NCBI RefSeq assembly: GCF_000497045.1
Contig: NW_015961948.1
Span: 496,001-560,000, forward strand
DNA from: Kalmanozyma brasiliensis GHG001
Lineage: Eukaryota > Basidiomycota > Ustilaginomycetes > Ustilaginales
Direction: 5' to 3'
Length of the DNA: 64,000 bases
In this document: positions 10,574 through 21,351 of the stretch, one piece after another
Position numbering within the stretch: position 1 is the stretch's first letter
How the letters are laid out: the number at the start of each line of letters is the position of its first letter
Translations under genes and position numbers: made by a program
Notes under the pieces: model-generated
Told to the model about the DNA's origin: nothing
Database searches by the model: none
Seen by the model: only the letters and a program-made list of their open reading frames with translations

Positions 10574-12367
10574 CTAAAGCGGATCGTTGACGAAGCGAAG
10601 CGGGAGCTGACTGCCCTCCTTCTCGTACCCGATCACTGTCGGTCTCTGCACCACCGCTTCGACGCTCTTGTACTTCAACCCCTCCACCGACTCGATCCGG
10701 TACTTGGCCAATACGCGGATGAGGATGATCTTCATCTCGGTCATAGCGAACTTGTTGCCGATGCACACCTTGGGTCCGCCATTAAAGACGAACGAGCCGT
10801 ACGGCGAGGGGAGCTTCGATTTGGCATGCAATTCAGGCAAGTGGTTCCAGCGATCCGGCCGGAAGCGATGCGTTTCGGGACCAAAGTACTTCGGATCCAT
10901 GTTGTTGGATGTTACCGAGATGGCGATTTCGGTGCCGGCGGCGACGGGGATCGAGGAGAGCGTGCGACCGTCTTTGGTCTTGAGCGGCGTGGTGACCGGG
11001 AGGTTGTCGTCCTTGGTTGCGTAGCGGAAGGTGGTGGTGACGGGGGGACGGAGTCGGAGAGTCTCTTGGATGCACTGGTCGAGTGGACGCATGGCGTCGC
11101 TGTTGAGATCCGCCCAGGTGAGGTCCGAGATCGAATCGCCGTCCTTGCCCAGCGCTCGGAGGGCGTCTTGGATCTCCGATCGCAGTTTGGACTGGTACTC
11201 GAGGTCGAGCGCGAGAAAGAACGTACACCAGCTCATGGTGGTGGCGGTTGTCTCGTGACCCGCAAAGATGAACGTCACGATCTGACCTGCCAGCACCGAG
11301 TCCGACAGACGGTCCTCCGGTCGCAGCTCGGGCGACATGTTGGCGCGCATCAACAGATGAAGGATGTCCTTCTTGCCTGCAAACGTCTCCTTAGCATCCA
11401 CACCCGCTTCGAGCTCCTTTCGGATCTGCGCCGCTTTAGCCTGCACGATCTTTTGCGAGACCTTGATGAGCTCGCTGCGCATCTCACGTAGCTTGCGCAC
11501 GTTGTCCGTCAACGGCAGGATGTAGAGCAGCGAGGGGACGACGAAAAACATGAAGGCTCCGACGATGGCGTCGATGGGCGAGACGTTCATGGTCGACGTC
11601 ATGGCGTCGTGAAACGTAGATCGAACCGCCAGACCATTTGGCCCCTGTTCGACCGCGCCAAAGTCGTAGTCGAACCCAGCATGACCAATGATGTCGAGCG
11701 TGACACGGCCGAACCACTTGACGGAATCCTTGACGTCCTTGCCCCACCTCTTCTCGAGTGACGTATCTTTGGCGAACCGATCCATCATCTGGTTCGTCGA
11801 GTTGGTGAAGACCGGCATGAGCGCCTTGAGCGAATCGACGCTGAAGGCGGGCGAGAGCATCTTGCGCTGCTTCTTGTGTTCATCTCCGAACACAGCGACG
11901 ACGCCGTCGCCGATGATCATCTTGGTCGCCTTGGTGCCCGCCGAGCTGCGCTGGTAGTTGTACGTGTCGTTGAGGACGTGGCTCATGGTAGCTGCGTCTC
12001 GGGTGAGGAGCAGCTCGCCACCGATGGGACGGGGGAAGACGAGGTGGTCGCTGCCGTAATCGTCGTACATGCGCGCGGTCGCGACGCCGGGCACGTCGGT
12101 GATGTCGGCGCCGTCATCGCCAATGATGGGTTCGCGGTCGGCGGCGGTGGGGTTCTTGGCGCCAAACTTCTTCTTGTTGTCGCGCGAAAAGCCGAGCAGG
12201 AAGGAAGTACGTTGCGGGCCCGGCAGCCCAGCCAAGACGGAGGGGCCCCGCGTGGCTTCCTTCCATCCGAGGTAGAGCGTGACGACGAGGACGAGGGCGA
12301 AGAACGCGGCCAGGATCGGATGGGCGCTGGCCCAACGAACGACCTTGTCCGACAACGTTGTCGACAT
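10574..12367 (-). CDS. cytochrome P450 monooxygenase
   Basis: Membrane-anchored haem monooxygenase of 597 residues, expected on the ER. The ATG at 12367 is preferred; the frame upstream offers only a GTG. One N-terminal anchor helix (about 14-36) is followed by a Pro-rich hinge (LAGLPGPQRTS). Family marks: I-helix AGHETTATT near 362-370, K-helix ETLR near 432, the PERF-region FRPDRWNHLP, and the haem loop FNGGPKVCIG with the ligand Cys near 535. In the haem loop Asn replaces the more usual Gly after Phe (FNGGP rather than FGGGP). A long insert between the N-terminal hinge and the first beta sheet makes the protein larger than the usual 500-520 residues. The substrate cannot be read from sequence, and no biosynthetic partners flank the gene. 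Confidence 0.93.
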   Translation of the reverse strand: MSTTLSDKVVRWASAHPILAAFFALVLVVTLYLGWKEATRGPSVLAGLPGPQRTSFLLGFSRDNKKKFGAKNPTAADREPIIGDDGADITDVPGVATARMYDDYGSDHLVFPRPIGGELLLTRDAATMSHVLNDTYNYQRSSAGTKATKMIIGDGVVAVFGDEHKKQRKMLSPAFSVDSLKALMPVFTNSTNQMMDRFAKDTSLEKRWGKDVKDSVKWFGRVTLDIIGHAGFDYDFGAVEQGPNGLAVRSTFHDAMTSTMNVSPIDAIVGAFMFFVVPSLLYILPLTDNVRKLREMRSELIKVSQKIVQAKAAQIRKELEAGVDAKETFAGKKDILHLLMRANMSPELRPEDRLSDSVLAGQIVTFIFAGHETTATTMSWCTFFLALDLEYQSKLRSEIQDALRALGKDGDSISDLTWADLNSDAMRPLDQCIQETLRLRPPVTTTFRYATKDDNLPVTTPLKTKDGRTLSSIPVAAGTEIAISVTSNNMDPKYFGPETHRFRPDRWNHLPELHAKSKLPSPYGSFVFNGGPKVCIGNKFAMTEMKIILIRVLAKYRIESVEGLKYKSVEAVVQRPTVIGYEKEGSQLPLRFVNDPL

Positions 12368-13364
12368 GCTTGACGACAACACTTGGCTCGAGATGGAGCG
12401 GCAATGTTGGTGTGCTCAGAAAGGTGAGATGGTGACGGACGGAAAGGATGACGAGGGGAGGGTATACTGCTATCACATCACATCGACAAACCTCGGCGAC
12501 CATTCGATCCAGATCAGGTCACTATGCGAGCCAGTCAGCGCGGCTGCGATTCTCCTTTACACAGACAGACTATTTCCCGGCGGATCGCCGGCAGACACCT
12601 GCCTCTCCCTCTGGCGGAGTCTACCTGCTGCCGAATCCTTCTCCGCACGTTGAGACACGATGAACTCGAAATAACAGGCCACAATCGACCCGCGTATGAC
12701 AAATTCCAACGCCCATAGACCGACAGATGCGAGACGTTTGCCGACCGCGTAACAGGGCCCTGATTACGGCGAGCTGCATGCCACAGAGGCCAAAATTTGG
12801 TGAGACAAAAGGAACGATTCGCCGGCGCGCAGCTGTCAGCCCCGCAGCGCTCGAACAACAGGGACCCTCTCCGCCGGCCTTCAAAGCGAGATCATCAGGC
12901 TTCCCATGCCGAAATGACTGCGCCTCGGCACTCTTATCGCGAGCTGTCAAGGCAAGAAGGTTCAAAGAGCGTAGCGGATTCCGAGCGATACAAAAGGTTC
13001 TGTGCACGCGGCATCAATTCCTGCGGAATTTCAGGCGTCTCTGAGGCATAACTTTGGACAAGGCTCGTCCTGTACGGTACGTTCGGGCCTCTGCTTCAAT
13101 TGCTTCTCTTGCAGGCCGGATCATGAAGACGTTCCGCGGGACTGATCACAAGGCTTTGCTCGTCAGGCGGAGGACGAGGTTTGTGCCTCCTGAACGTGCG
13201 GATCTAGCTCCTGCGGTAACAGCGAACCGACAAGCTCAACCCGGCAAGATAACGTCGGGAGGCTTTCTGAGCTGCTGAACACATTTTGGCTGCTTGACCG
13301 TGCTCGCAGATTTGGGTCAGCTATGAATGCATTGCCGTGCCGGTTCGTGATTGTCTGCCCACAG
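12368..13364. other. intergenic region, nothing recognised
   Basis: This is the upstream region of the P450 gene and the 3' flank of the three-exon gene to the right. The short open frames have no family resemblance and no splice support. Confidence 0.5.
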
Positions 13365-14729
13365 CTACAGGTACGCCTGATAGTCCGACTCTGTGAGCTC
13401 GTAGCCCCACTGCCACAACGTCTGCCGGACCACCGAGTTCACCTTTGGATCGTTCCATCGGCCCCCTCCCTTGGTCGCAACATTGACGGCCAGCGACTTG
13501 CGGAACCGGCCTCCAGGACCACACGCTTTGAGCCAGCGTCCAATCTGACGCGCATCATCCGCCGATCTGCGCCCAAGGTAGAAGCGGTAATACCACTGGA
13601 ACCAGCCACGTGGATCGAGAGGGCGGATCCAGCCCGCCTTTTCCCAGTCTTCGAGCGATTGTCCGGCTTTGACGCCAAACTTGTTGCGCGACGGATCGAG
13701 AGACTCTTGCCTGAGCATGTCGTCGACGTCGAGGCCCTCGAGCCAGTGGTCCGGAAGTTCAGCGAGCTCTGCTTCGACGTCTATGGGTCGTTGCAGGACT
13801 TTCGAGTAGTAGTCGCTGCAAGTGCGAATCGATGCATAGGCGCATCGTGAGCGCAGATAGTGGGATGTACGTGTCAGTATTAGGCCTCTGCGTCGTGTCT
13901 AATGTGCTGAGCTGAACTTACCGGAAAGCCGTTCCTCCAAATGCGCCTTCGCGGAGCATCTCGTCTGGCGTCACATTTGGCCGGAACTGCGAGAACTCCT
14001 TCTCGAAAACCAACGCGCCCCGCCCTTTGCCATCCGCAAGGGACTCGCGGGATGGCAAAGGCATCACCTCGTCATAGACCTCGTCTCCTCCTGACGAAGG
14101 TAGCGGCGGTGCGGCCGGATTCGAGAGCTTCTGTAGAATGCGTCGGCCCGATAGATCAAAGGTGCGCGATCCACGGCTGCCATTGCCCCCGTCGCTGTCG
14201 TCGTCATCGAGGCCATCATCACCGCGTCCACTGCCGTCACCGCGCCATCGAGGAGCATATGCATCCGAATCGTTCTCTTCGTCCGAGTCCCAGTCGGTGT
14301 ATTTCGTCCTGCCAGAAGTGACCCCTCGACTACTCTTGCGCGTGCCCTGTCGTGGAATTTTCTTTTCTTTGGGTGGCCTTGCAATGTCAGGATGTAGATC
14401 TCGCTCGCGATAGGATCGAGGTCGACTTCCCGAGGCAATGCGCGATGATTTGCGAGCTTGCCCCGTCTCGCTCGGATCTGGTGTCAGCGCCGGACTGGTT
14501 CGTCGCCTGGAAACCGGCGCTTTCCTCTCTGGAGATGGTGGTCGCAATCGTGTTGAGGTCTGCGTGTTACAAAACAAGGCCCTTCACCAGCGTCAGCTCG
14601 CATGTACCTGCGCCGATGACCTCCATCACGTCTGCTTACCGGGTTGAGACCTAGACTGAGCATGAGTTCGGCATTCTTGCGGATGTTCTCCTGCCGAATC
14701 GCTTCGTAGTCCTGTTCCGAGTCGCCCAT
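13365..14729 (-). CDS. conserved fungal protein of unknown function, three exons
   Basis: I build a 392-residue product from exons 14729-14640, 14559-13922 and 13815-13365. Donors are GTAAGC (first base 14639) and GTAAGT (first base 13921); acceptors are ACGCAG and TTGCAG; phases are 0 and 2, and the frame stays open throughout. The N-terminus (MGDSEQDYEAIRQENIRKN) is charged. The middle is disordered, basic and Ser-rich with an acidic Asp/Gly stretch. The C-terminal 150 residues form a compact Trp/Tyr-rich domain (EDWEKAGWIRPLDPRGWFQW, YRFYLGRRSADDARQIGRW) that I recall as widespread in uncharacterised fungal proteins. The basic, disordered region fits nuclear location, but this is inference. 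No enzymatic motif is visible. Confidence 0.8.
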
Positions 14730-15332
14730 GATTAGCCTTCTAGATAGCAGCAGGTCTCTGAGCTCAGCTTGGCCTGGCGATGATGGTGGGAGCGTCGAAG
14801 AACGGTGAAATGAAAGGCTGAGTGAGAATCAGCAACCCAAGGCCGACTTTTTTTGAAGGCTTCACCTCCACCTCGTGTGTATGCAGGTCGCGCAGACCAA
14901 CACTCGACGCGTACATTTGTCTTTGTTAGACCTCTGCCCTGTATAAGACCAAATCGGCTGGAGATCGCCGATCTGTTCAGCAGGGTCTAGCCGACTCGAG
15001 GCTCTAGACTCGCCCTCCTTTGTCGACACTCGCACTGCCACGAAATCTACCACGCCGCAGCACTATCGAGCCAGTCCACTGAGCTCTTCGGAGCCTGCTG
15101 TGCACTCGGACGAGACTGTCGATGCGGAGACCCGTCGGTGCATCGCTTTCCGAAGCCAAGATCTGCTTGTCTGTACCTCAAAATAGCGAGGTTCTGGGAA
15201 CCCTTGGCAAACGGTGCGCATTGACACGGATCGTGTGAGAGGCGTCTGCTTCGGTGTCAACCAAGTTGCTGGCTAGGCTGTCTGCGCAAATGACGAAGAG
15301 CTGAGCTGAGTCAAGAACTTTGTTGCTGTGCA

Positions 15333-15347
15333 GTGCTGTGCTGTGCT
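15333..15347. repeat. (GTGCT)3 microsatellite
   Basis: Three perfect copies of GTGCT. A second such run is at 15438-15452 and a third at 20944-20958, in front of the Hsp12-like gene. Confidence 0.8.
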
Positions 15348-15437
15348 GTTTTCTGCTAGATTTACCGGTGGTGAATGAAAAACGCCAAGCATTTGCCAAG
15401 CCATCGCTCGTCATGGTCCGGCGAAAGATGGGCTCGG

Positions 15438-15452
15438 GTGCTGTGCTGTGCT
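15438..15452. repeat. (GTGCT)3 microsatellite
   Basis: Three perfect GTGCT copies, 90 bases after the first run, upstream of the cation ATPase gene. Confidence 0.8.
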
Positions 15453-16181
15453 GCACCCTTTCTTTCAGCAGCGGTGACTTGGGCCCTGAGCACGCGGGGA
15501 AGCCATATGGGCACTGATTGGCAGCTCCGCAAATGTCCATGTCCATGTCCAGCGCCCTGGCGCTCTAGTACACTACACTGCTGCTTCCACCCACTCTGCT
15601 TCGCCGGCCTCAATTGTATGCACGCTGCAGCCCTTGGCAGAACGTGTCTGCCTTCTCGCGCGCGGATTCGACTGAGCTCCTCTGGCTCGCGGCGAGGACG
15701 GGGCTCGTTGCACTGCTTGCACTGCCATTACGATACCGCTCGATCGTTGCCATGCTCAGTGTGCCCTTATCGGCTTGAGCACAACCGAAGTACGAAGAAT
15801 CTTGGCCTCTGTTCTGCTTGACCCACAGCACAGAGCACAAAGCGAGTCTGCCAATCGCAGCTCACAGAAGGCGGAAGGGGCTTCCATGGGCCGGCAACCG
15901 TGGGTCTGCCAAAGTGCCACAACGAGACCCTGCCCCAGACTCACTGGGCTTCGTATATAGGCCACGCATACAGCATACCTTTCCACCTTCTTCCTCTCAC
16001 CCAACACTCTGGATTCTTGTTCCTCGTCGACCAACCATCCAGTCTCGTTACTCTAGCGTCTTTCGCTCATATCTCTTCGCAACACAAAGCATCTCCCACC
16101 TCAGCTTTGTGATTCAACCCAACCACGTGTGCCTTGCTGTCCAAGCACCAAGCTAAACTCTTTCTACACCACCCAAAACCG

Positions 16182-19100
16182 ATGGTTCACGCTAATGGCT
16201 GCGACTCTGCTCCTGGCAAAGGACCTTCACAGCCCCAGCAGCTCGGCGGAGAACAGCTTCGTGCCACTTCTGACGCTGAAGAACCCCCTTGTAGTGGTTA
16301 CTCCCACTCGACTCAGCAACAACACCAACACCACCATGAGCAGCATCATGCAGAAAAGGTCCAGCCTGACGAGCACCGCGTCACGGTCCTCGACCTGGGC
16401 TCGGTCAGTCGCACCCCGTCGTCGACTCCCAGCCGCCGATCCTCCACCGTTGCCGCAACGGTTGATCTGCATCAACCGCATTCCCTAGAGTCCGACCAGG
16501 TGATTGCCCAATTTCAAAGTGATATCAACACTGGTCTTTCCGAGGACCAGGTAGTCCAGCGTCTCAACGAGCATGGTCCCAACCAGCTCAAGGAGACCAA
16601 CAGGGTCAGCGCCACCTCGATCCTGATTCGTCAGATGGCCAACGCCCTCACCCTCGTCTTGCTCGCCGCCATGGCCCTGTCGTTTGGTGTCAAGGATTGG
16701 GTCGAAGGTGGTGTCGTCACCGCCGTCATCGTCACCAACGTGCTGATTGGCTTCATCCAGGAGTACAAGGCCGAGCGCACCATGGCCTCGCTCCGCACAC
16801 TCTCTTCGCCCAACGCAAACGTGCTCCGAGCCTCGACCATCCGACAGGTGCCCTCCACCGAGCTCGTGCCCGGTGACATCGTCAACTTCCGCGCCGGTGA
16901 CCTCGTCCCCGCCGATGTTCGTCTCGTCACCATCAACAACCTCGAGATCGACGAAGCTCCCCTCACTGGTGAATCGGTCCCCGCCATCAAGACCACCGGA
17001 CCCCTGACCCGACCTCACCTCGGCCCTGCTGACCGCACCAACCTGGCCTACGCCGGTACCACCGTCACCAAGGGTAGGGCCGTCGGTATCGTTGTCGCCA
17101 CCGCCATGAACACCCAAATTGGTCAGATCGCCACCGCGCTCGCCAAGAAGGGTAACAAGGAGGACGCCGAGCGCCCCTGGTTTAAGCGCACCTGGGATGC
17201 CATCGCCACCTTCCTCGGTGTTCGCGAGGGCACTCCCCTCCAGATCAAGCTCAACAAGTTTGCTTACGTGCTCTTGTTCCTGGCCATCATCTGTGCTATC
17301 ATCGTGTTCGGTGTCGCCGAGTTCGACATCAACAACGAGGTGATCCTTTACGCCATCGCCCTCGGTATCGGTGTCATTCCCGAGTCTCTGGTCGCCGTCC
17401 TCACCATCACGTTCAGTGTTGGTGCCAAGCGTATGGCCGAGAGCAACGTCGTCGTTCGTCGTCTCGATGCCCTCGAGGCTCTTGGTGGTGTTACCGACAT
17501 CTGCAGTGACAAGACTGGTACCCTCACTCAGGGTAAGATGGTGGTCCGACAGGGCTGGTCGCTTGCCGACGGCAAGCAGCAGAACTTTGGCGTCGAACAG
17601 ACGGGCGCCACTGCTTTTGAGCCCCATGGTCGCATTCTCATGCCCTCTGTCACCGCCGATGTTGAGCCTCAAGCGGTCGAACACGATCAGCTCCCCGAGC
17701 CCATCCGCAACCTTGCCACCGCTGCTTCCCTCTGCAATATCGCTGAGATCGAGCAGAAGGAGGACGGCTCCTGGACTGCCCGTGGTGACCCGACCGAGAT
17801 CGCCCTGCAGGTCTTTGCCACCAAGTTGCAGATGTCCCGCGACTCACTCACTACCGGCGACCACGCTCAGTACAAGCACGAGCTCGAATTCCCCTTCGAC
17901 AGCACCCTGAAGCGCATGACCAGTATCTACCGCCGCAACTCTCAGGCTGGCGCTGACCGCATCTTCCTCATGAAGGGTGCTGTCGAGCAGGTCCTTGCCT
18001 GCTGTGACAGCATGAACGAAGCCGACCGCAAGTTGATCCTCGCCCAGGTCGAAAAGATGGCCTCGCAGGGTCTGCGTGTGCTCGCCTTTGCCGACCGCAG
18101 CATGGATGATGTGCAGTTCAAGGACGAGAGCTCCCGTACTCGCGCCTCGCAGTCCGAGGACGCCGACGAATCTGGCACCATCAGCACCATGGGCAAGAAG
18201 CTCGAAAGTGGCAGTGCCGCTCCCGGTCTTTCGCGTGCTGCTGCCGAACAGGACTTTGGCTTCATCGGTCTCTTGGGTATTTACGATCCTCCCCGTGCTG
18301 AGACTCGTGCTGCTGTCGAGGCGTGTCAGCGTGCCGGTATCGTCGTCCACATGCTCACGGGTGACCATCCCGCTACTGCCCATGCCATCGCCAAGGAGGT
18401 CGCCATCGTTGATGGCACCGAGGGTCCTTCGGCTGTCATGACCGCTGCTCAGTTCGACGGTATGACCGACGCCGAGATCGACGCTCTCGAAGACCTCCCC
18501 CTGGTCGTGGCTCGATGCTCTCCCGCCACCAAGGTCCGTATGATCGCTGCCGGCAAGCGCCGTGGCCGCTACCTCGCCATGACGGGTGACGGTATCAACG
18601 ATGCTCCCTCGCTCAAGCAGGCTCCCGTCGGTATTGGCATGGGTACCGGTACCGATGTCGCCAAGGACAGCTCGGACCTGGTGCTCACCGACGACCGTTT
18701 CGACTCGATCGCCAAGGGTATTCGCGAGGGTCGAGCCATCTTTGACAACATCCAGCGCTTCCTCATCGGTCTCTTGGTCGCCAACGTCGCCGAGGTGCTC
18801 CTGCTCCTCTGTGGTCTCGGTGTTCGCGATGCGGACAAGGAATCGGTCTTCCCCCTCGCGCCCGTCGGTATTCTTTGGGTCAACATGGTCACCGCCTCTC
18901 TTCCCGCCATTGGTCTCGGTCTCGAGCCTGGCGAGAGCGACATCATGGAGCGCCCCCCGCACGATCTGCGCGCCGGTGTGCTCAGCCGCTCGGTCATCGT
19001 CGACACGCTCGTGTACGGCAGCACGATGGGTATCACCTGTCTGATCGCCTTCCTGCTCATGATCTATCCGATCGGCGGCGGTCAGATCGCCATCGACTGC

Positions 19101-19535
19101 AACCACTCGTCGGCCGCCTCGTGCGAGCCCATCTTCCAAGCCCGTTCCGCCGTGTTCACCACCTTGACCCTCCAGCTGCTCCTCATCTGCTGGGAGCTGA
19201 TCAGCATGGAGAAGTCGTTTTTCAGCATGTCGCCCGCCAAGCATTTGTGGAAGAACCCCATGCTGCTCTGGTCGGTGGTGTTCGGTATCGCCACCATCCC
19301 CATCGCGCTGTACGTGCCCAAGTTCAACACGGACGTCTTCAGGCACGCACCCATGGGTGGTGCCGGTTGGGGTATTTCCATTGCTATGACCGTGACGTTC
19401 ATCGGCATCGTCGAGCTGTGGAAGGCCCTGGCGCGTAGGGGTAGGTGGCCTTGGCTGGCAAGGATCTCGGGTGGTCAGCGCGGCCTCGCCCGTCGTCAGG
19501 CCAAGAAGCAGAAGCAGCTCAGCGAGAAGGCTTAA
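16182..19535 (+). CDS. P-type IID alkali-cation ATPase (ENA/ACU family)
   Basis: ATP-driven Na+/K+ transporter of 1117 residues. The start is the ATG at 16182 (GATGG context); earlier in-frame codons lack ATG. After a Gln/His-rich disordered leader (1-110) come all P-type marks: LTGES near 262, phosphorylation site DKTGT with Asp443, FLMKGA in the nucleotide domain, and MTGDGINDAP near 801-809. The DPTEIALQVFA segment is typical of type IID pumps. In M4 the sequence is PESLVAVLTIT (Pro400); from memory, Na+-exporting ENA pumps carry PSSLVVVLTIT, and the PES form is commoner in the ACU uptake group first described in U. maydis and Pichia. So uptake (ACU) is at least as likely as efflux (ENA). 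Family membership is certain, subgroup is not. Confidence 0.93.
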   Translation: MVHANGCDSAPGKGPSQPQQLGGEQLRATSDAEEPPCSGYSHSTQQQHQHHHEQHHAEKVQPDEHRVTVLDLGSVSRTPSSTPSRRSSTVAATVDLHQPHSLESDQVIAQFQSDINTGLSEDQVVQRLNEHGPNQLKETNRVSATSILIRQMANALTLVLLAAMALSFGVKDWVEGGVVTAVIVTNVLIGFIQEYKAERTMASLRTLSSPNANVLRASTIRQVPSTELVPGDIVNFRAGDLVPADVRLVTINNLEIDEAPLTGESVPAIKTTGPLTRPHLGPADRTNLAYAGTTVTKGRAVGIVVATAMNTQIGQIATALAKKGNKEDAERPWFKRTWDAIATFLGVREGTPLQIKLNKFAYVLLFLAIICAIIVFGVAEFDINNEVILYAIALGIGVIPESLVAVLTITFSVGAKRMAESNVVVRRLDALEALGGVTDICSDKTGTLTQGKMVVRQGWSLADGKQQNFGVEQTGATAFEPHGRILMPSVTADVEPQAVEHDQLPEPIRNLATAASLCNIAEIEQKEDGSWTARGDPTEIALQVFATKLQMSRDSLTTGDHAQYKHELEFPFDSTLKRMTSIYRRNSQAGADRIFLMKGAVEQVLACCDSMNEADRKLILAQVEKMASQGLRVLAFADRSMDDVQFKDESSRTRASQSEDADESGTISTMGKKLESGSAAPGLSRAAAEQDFGFIGLLGIYDPPRAETRAAVEACQRAGIVVHMLTGDHPATAHAIAKEVAIVDGTEGPSAVMTAAQFDGMTDAEIDALEDLPLVVARCSPATKVRMIAAGKRRGRYLAMTGDGINDAPSLKQAPVGIGMGTGTDVAKDSSDLVLTDDRFDSIAKGIREGRAIFDNIQRFLIGLLVANVAEVLLLLCGLGVRDADKESVFPLAPVGILWVNMVTASLPAIGLGLEPGESDIMERPPHDLRAGVLSRSVIVDTLVYGSTMGITCLIAFLLMIYPIGGGQIAIDCNHSSAASCEPIFQARSAVFTTLTLQLLLICWELISMEKSFFSMSPAKHLWKNPMLLWSVVFGIATIPIALYVPKFNTDVFRHAPMGGAGWGISIAMTVTFIGIVELWKALARRGRWPWLARISGGQRGLARRQAKKQKQLSEKA

Positions 19536-20943
19536 GTCGACCCCAGCTGCTGAGTTCCTTGCCATCCCCAATCCCTATTCTCAGATGTATCTAGTTCTCT
19601 GTATCTAGTCCTCCAACAATCGAGCATGAACATGTTCCTTCCCCTATAACGATGTCAAGTGCGAGCCTGCGTGCCTTCTGGTGACACAATCGAGCCTCAC
19701 GATGTGAATAAACGTGAGTGATAGCGCGGTTGCCTCCTCCGTCGGAGCGGCCGGCTTCACCTTGTTAGATCGTGTCAATGCTGAATCAGCAATGGACAGG
19801 GTCGAGCTCGGACGAGCCGGGTTCCTGTTTCCCATGGCCGAGGCATCTGAAAGAGCAGAGCCGGCATGACGACGTGGCCGGATGATCCGTAAATAGTGAC
19901 TCAGGTTGCGCATTCCAAGGATCGGCAGACTGCGTCCTAAACTGAAACCGACGAGTCGATGACGAAAAAAGCAGCTGAGCAGGCACCACACACAGCCAGC
20001 AAAGCACGCCTAGGTGGAGGTCTTGATGCGACTTGGTCGGAAAAACGCGTCATACCGGAAAGCGTGGCAGTGTCCGTGCGGAAAGAACAACACCAAGTGC
20101 GGGGGAACAAGGGCTAGGGTAGCAAAATTAGGCTCACAGCCGAGTTCAAGGGTCGATGCCAAAAAAGAGACAGCTCATGGCAGGGTAGAAAATAGAGGCA
20201 CGGGCCGGTTGATTAATTCCATTTTTGGTAGCCCGTCCGGTTGGTCACCAAATATAGTATCATCTTGCGAGCAAGACCTGGGGTAGAAGCCGCATTCGCC
20301 GATAGAGGTCTCTCCTTTACATCGTCGAGGAGGCAAAGCAGCACATCGAGTCGTCAATGGAAAAGTCTCGGAGGAACGGGGCTGAGTCGGAACTGTGCAT
20401 CTCGATCCAAGCAAAGCTGCCTGGTTTCCATGTGGAGGCTTCTGTGTTGTTTGCACGGTCCATCCGCTTCGGTTGTGCCGAGCATCAGGCATGGCATGGA
20501 CAGTGAGCACGCACGTAGGAGGCTGAGGATAGCGAGCGAGGCAAGCGTGCGACTGTCCAATTGAGGCTCTCGCTGACTGAGGCCTGCAGCAAGCAGAGAC
20601 AGAATTGCGAATTGAAAGAGCGACCCGTTAGCGAGGTGGGCTGAGCACAAACGGACACAGATCCGATGCATCGAGCCAGGTGTCAGACGGGCGGAGTGCA
20701 GACGGAGAGAGAGCGAGACCCTTCCGATCCTCACTTGACACTGCCCATTCGGCTGCGTTGGATGCCCAAAAAAAAAGGTTCCGCCTCTCCACAAAGTCAC
20801 ACTTCACACATCGACTTTCGAGTTGCACCTCGTGATCAAGTTGATGCTCTCTCTAGCCCAACTGCCTCTGCTCCTCTGCGTCACCTTCTCTTGGCAGCAG
20901 TCTCCTCTCTGCTGACGTGGAAGAGCCGACGCCTGGCCACGCC

Positions 20944-20958
20944 GTGCTGTGCTGTGCT
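20944..20958. repeat. (GTGCT)3 microsatellite
   Basis: Same pentanucleotide run as at 15333 and 15438, here about 400 bases before the Hsp12-like start codon. Confidence 0.8.
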
Positions 20959-21075
20959 GTGTGCGTGCTCAAGCAAGCCAGGCCATCTTGACGGCATCCT
21001 CTAGCTCTGTGGTGTGCAACGCATGAATGTCGTCATCTGAGCCTCCCTCTCTGCCTAGTGGTCCATGCGGCTATG

Positions 21076-21292
21076 CCCCTCTCTGGCTCTTTGTCGGCTC
21101 TCCCGTCCTCGCCCCTCTCTGAGTGACTGCGCTTTCACACAGGCGTCTGGCCGTGGCTACTCTAGCCAAGTGTAGTGAGGCTCAGTCGAATCACGCAAGG
21201 GTCCCTTTCTCCAGTTGGCCCCTCCGCAGGATCTGTGACCAGAAAGGATATAAGCCCTTCTCTTCAGCATCCTTGTCGATCATTCCTCCCCT
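21076..21292 (+). promoter_or_regulatory. CCCCT (STRE-like) cluster and TATA-like box of the Hsp12-like gene
   Basis: CCCCT, the reverse complement of the yeast stress element AGGGG, occurs at 21076-21080, 21112-21116, 21219-21223 and 21288-21292. A TATAAG sequence lies at 21249-21254, about 100 bases before the ATG. Such clustering in front of an Hsp12 homologue fits Msn2/4-type stress control as known in yeast; in smuts this is inference. Confidence 0.5.
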
Positions 21293-21351
21293 CACCACCA
21301 CAACTACCACTCTTCCACACCACACCAATCCAACTTTACTAAATCGCAAAC

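Larger units (their letters stand above)
14730..16181. other. long upstream region of the cation ATPase gene
   Basis: About 1.45 kb separates two divergent genes, long for this window. It contains two (GTGCT)3 microsatellites (15333-15347, 15438-15452) and a pyrimidine-rich, CA/TC-rich stretch just before the ATPase ATG that looks like a fungal core promoter and leader. No coding frame is convincing. A long regulatory region would suit a gene induced by salt or pH, which is inference. Confidence 0.45.
19536..21351. other. 1.8-kb intergenic region including the Hsp12-like promoter
   Basis: No gene is recognised. The left part is the 3' flank of the ATPase. The right part is the stress-gene promoter, with a (GTGCT)3 run at 20944-20958, four CCCCT elements and a TATA-like box. 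A MluI-box-like ACGCGT occurs at about 20045. Confidence 0.5.

Noticed and set aside
10454..11491. 345-codon plus-strand frame over the P450 gene
   Set aside because: Antisense shadow of a clear P450; no start context and no homology.
17844..19571. 575-codon open frame on the minus strand, antisense to the cation ATPase
   Set aside because: Shadow of the strong third-position C/G bias of the ATPase gene; Gly/Asp/His-rich translation with no family likeness. The same holds for 16485-17684.
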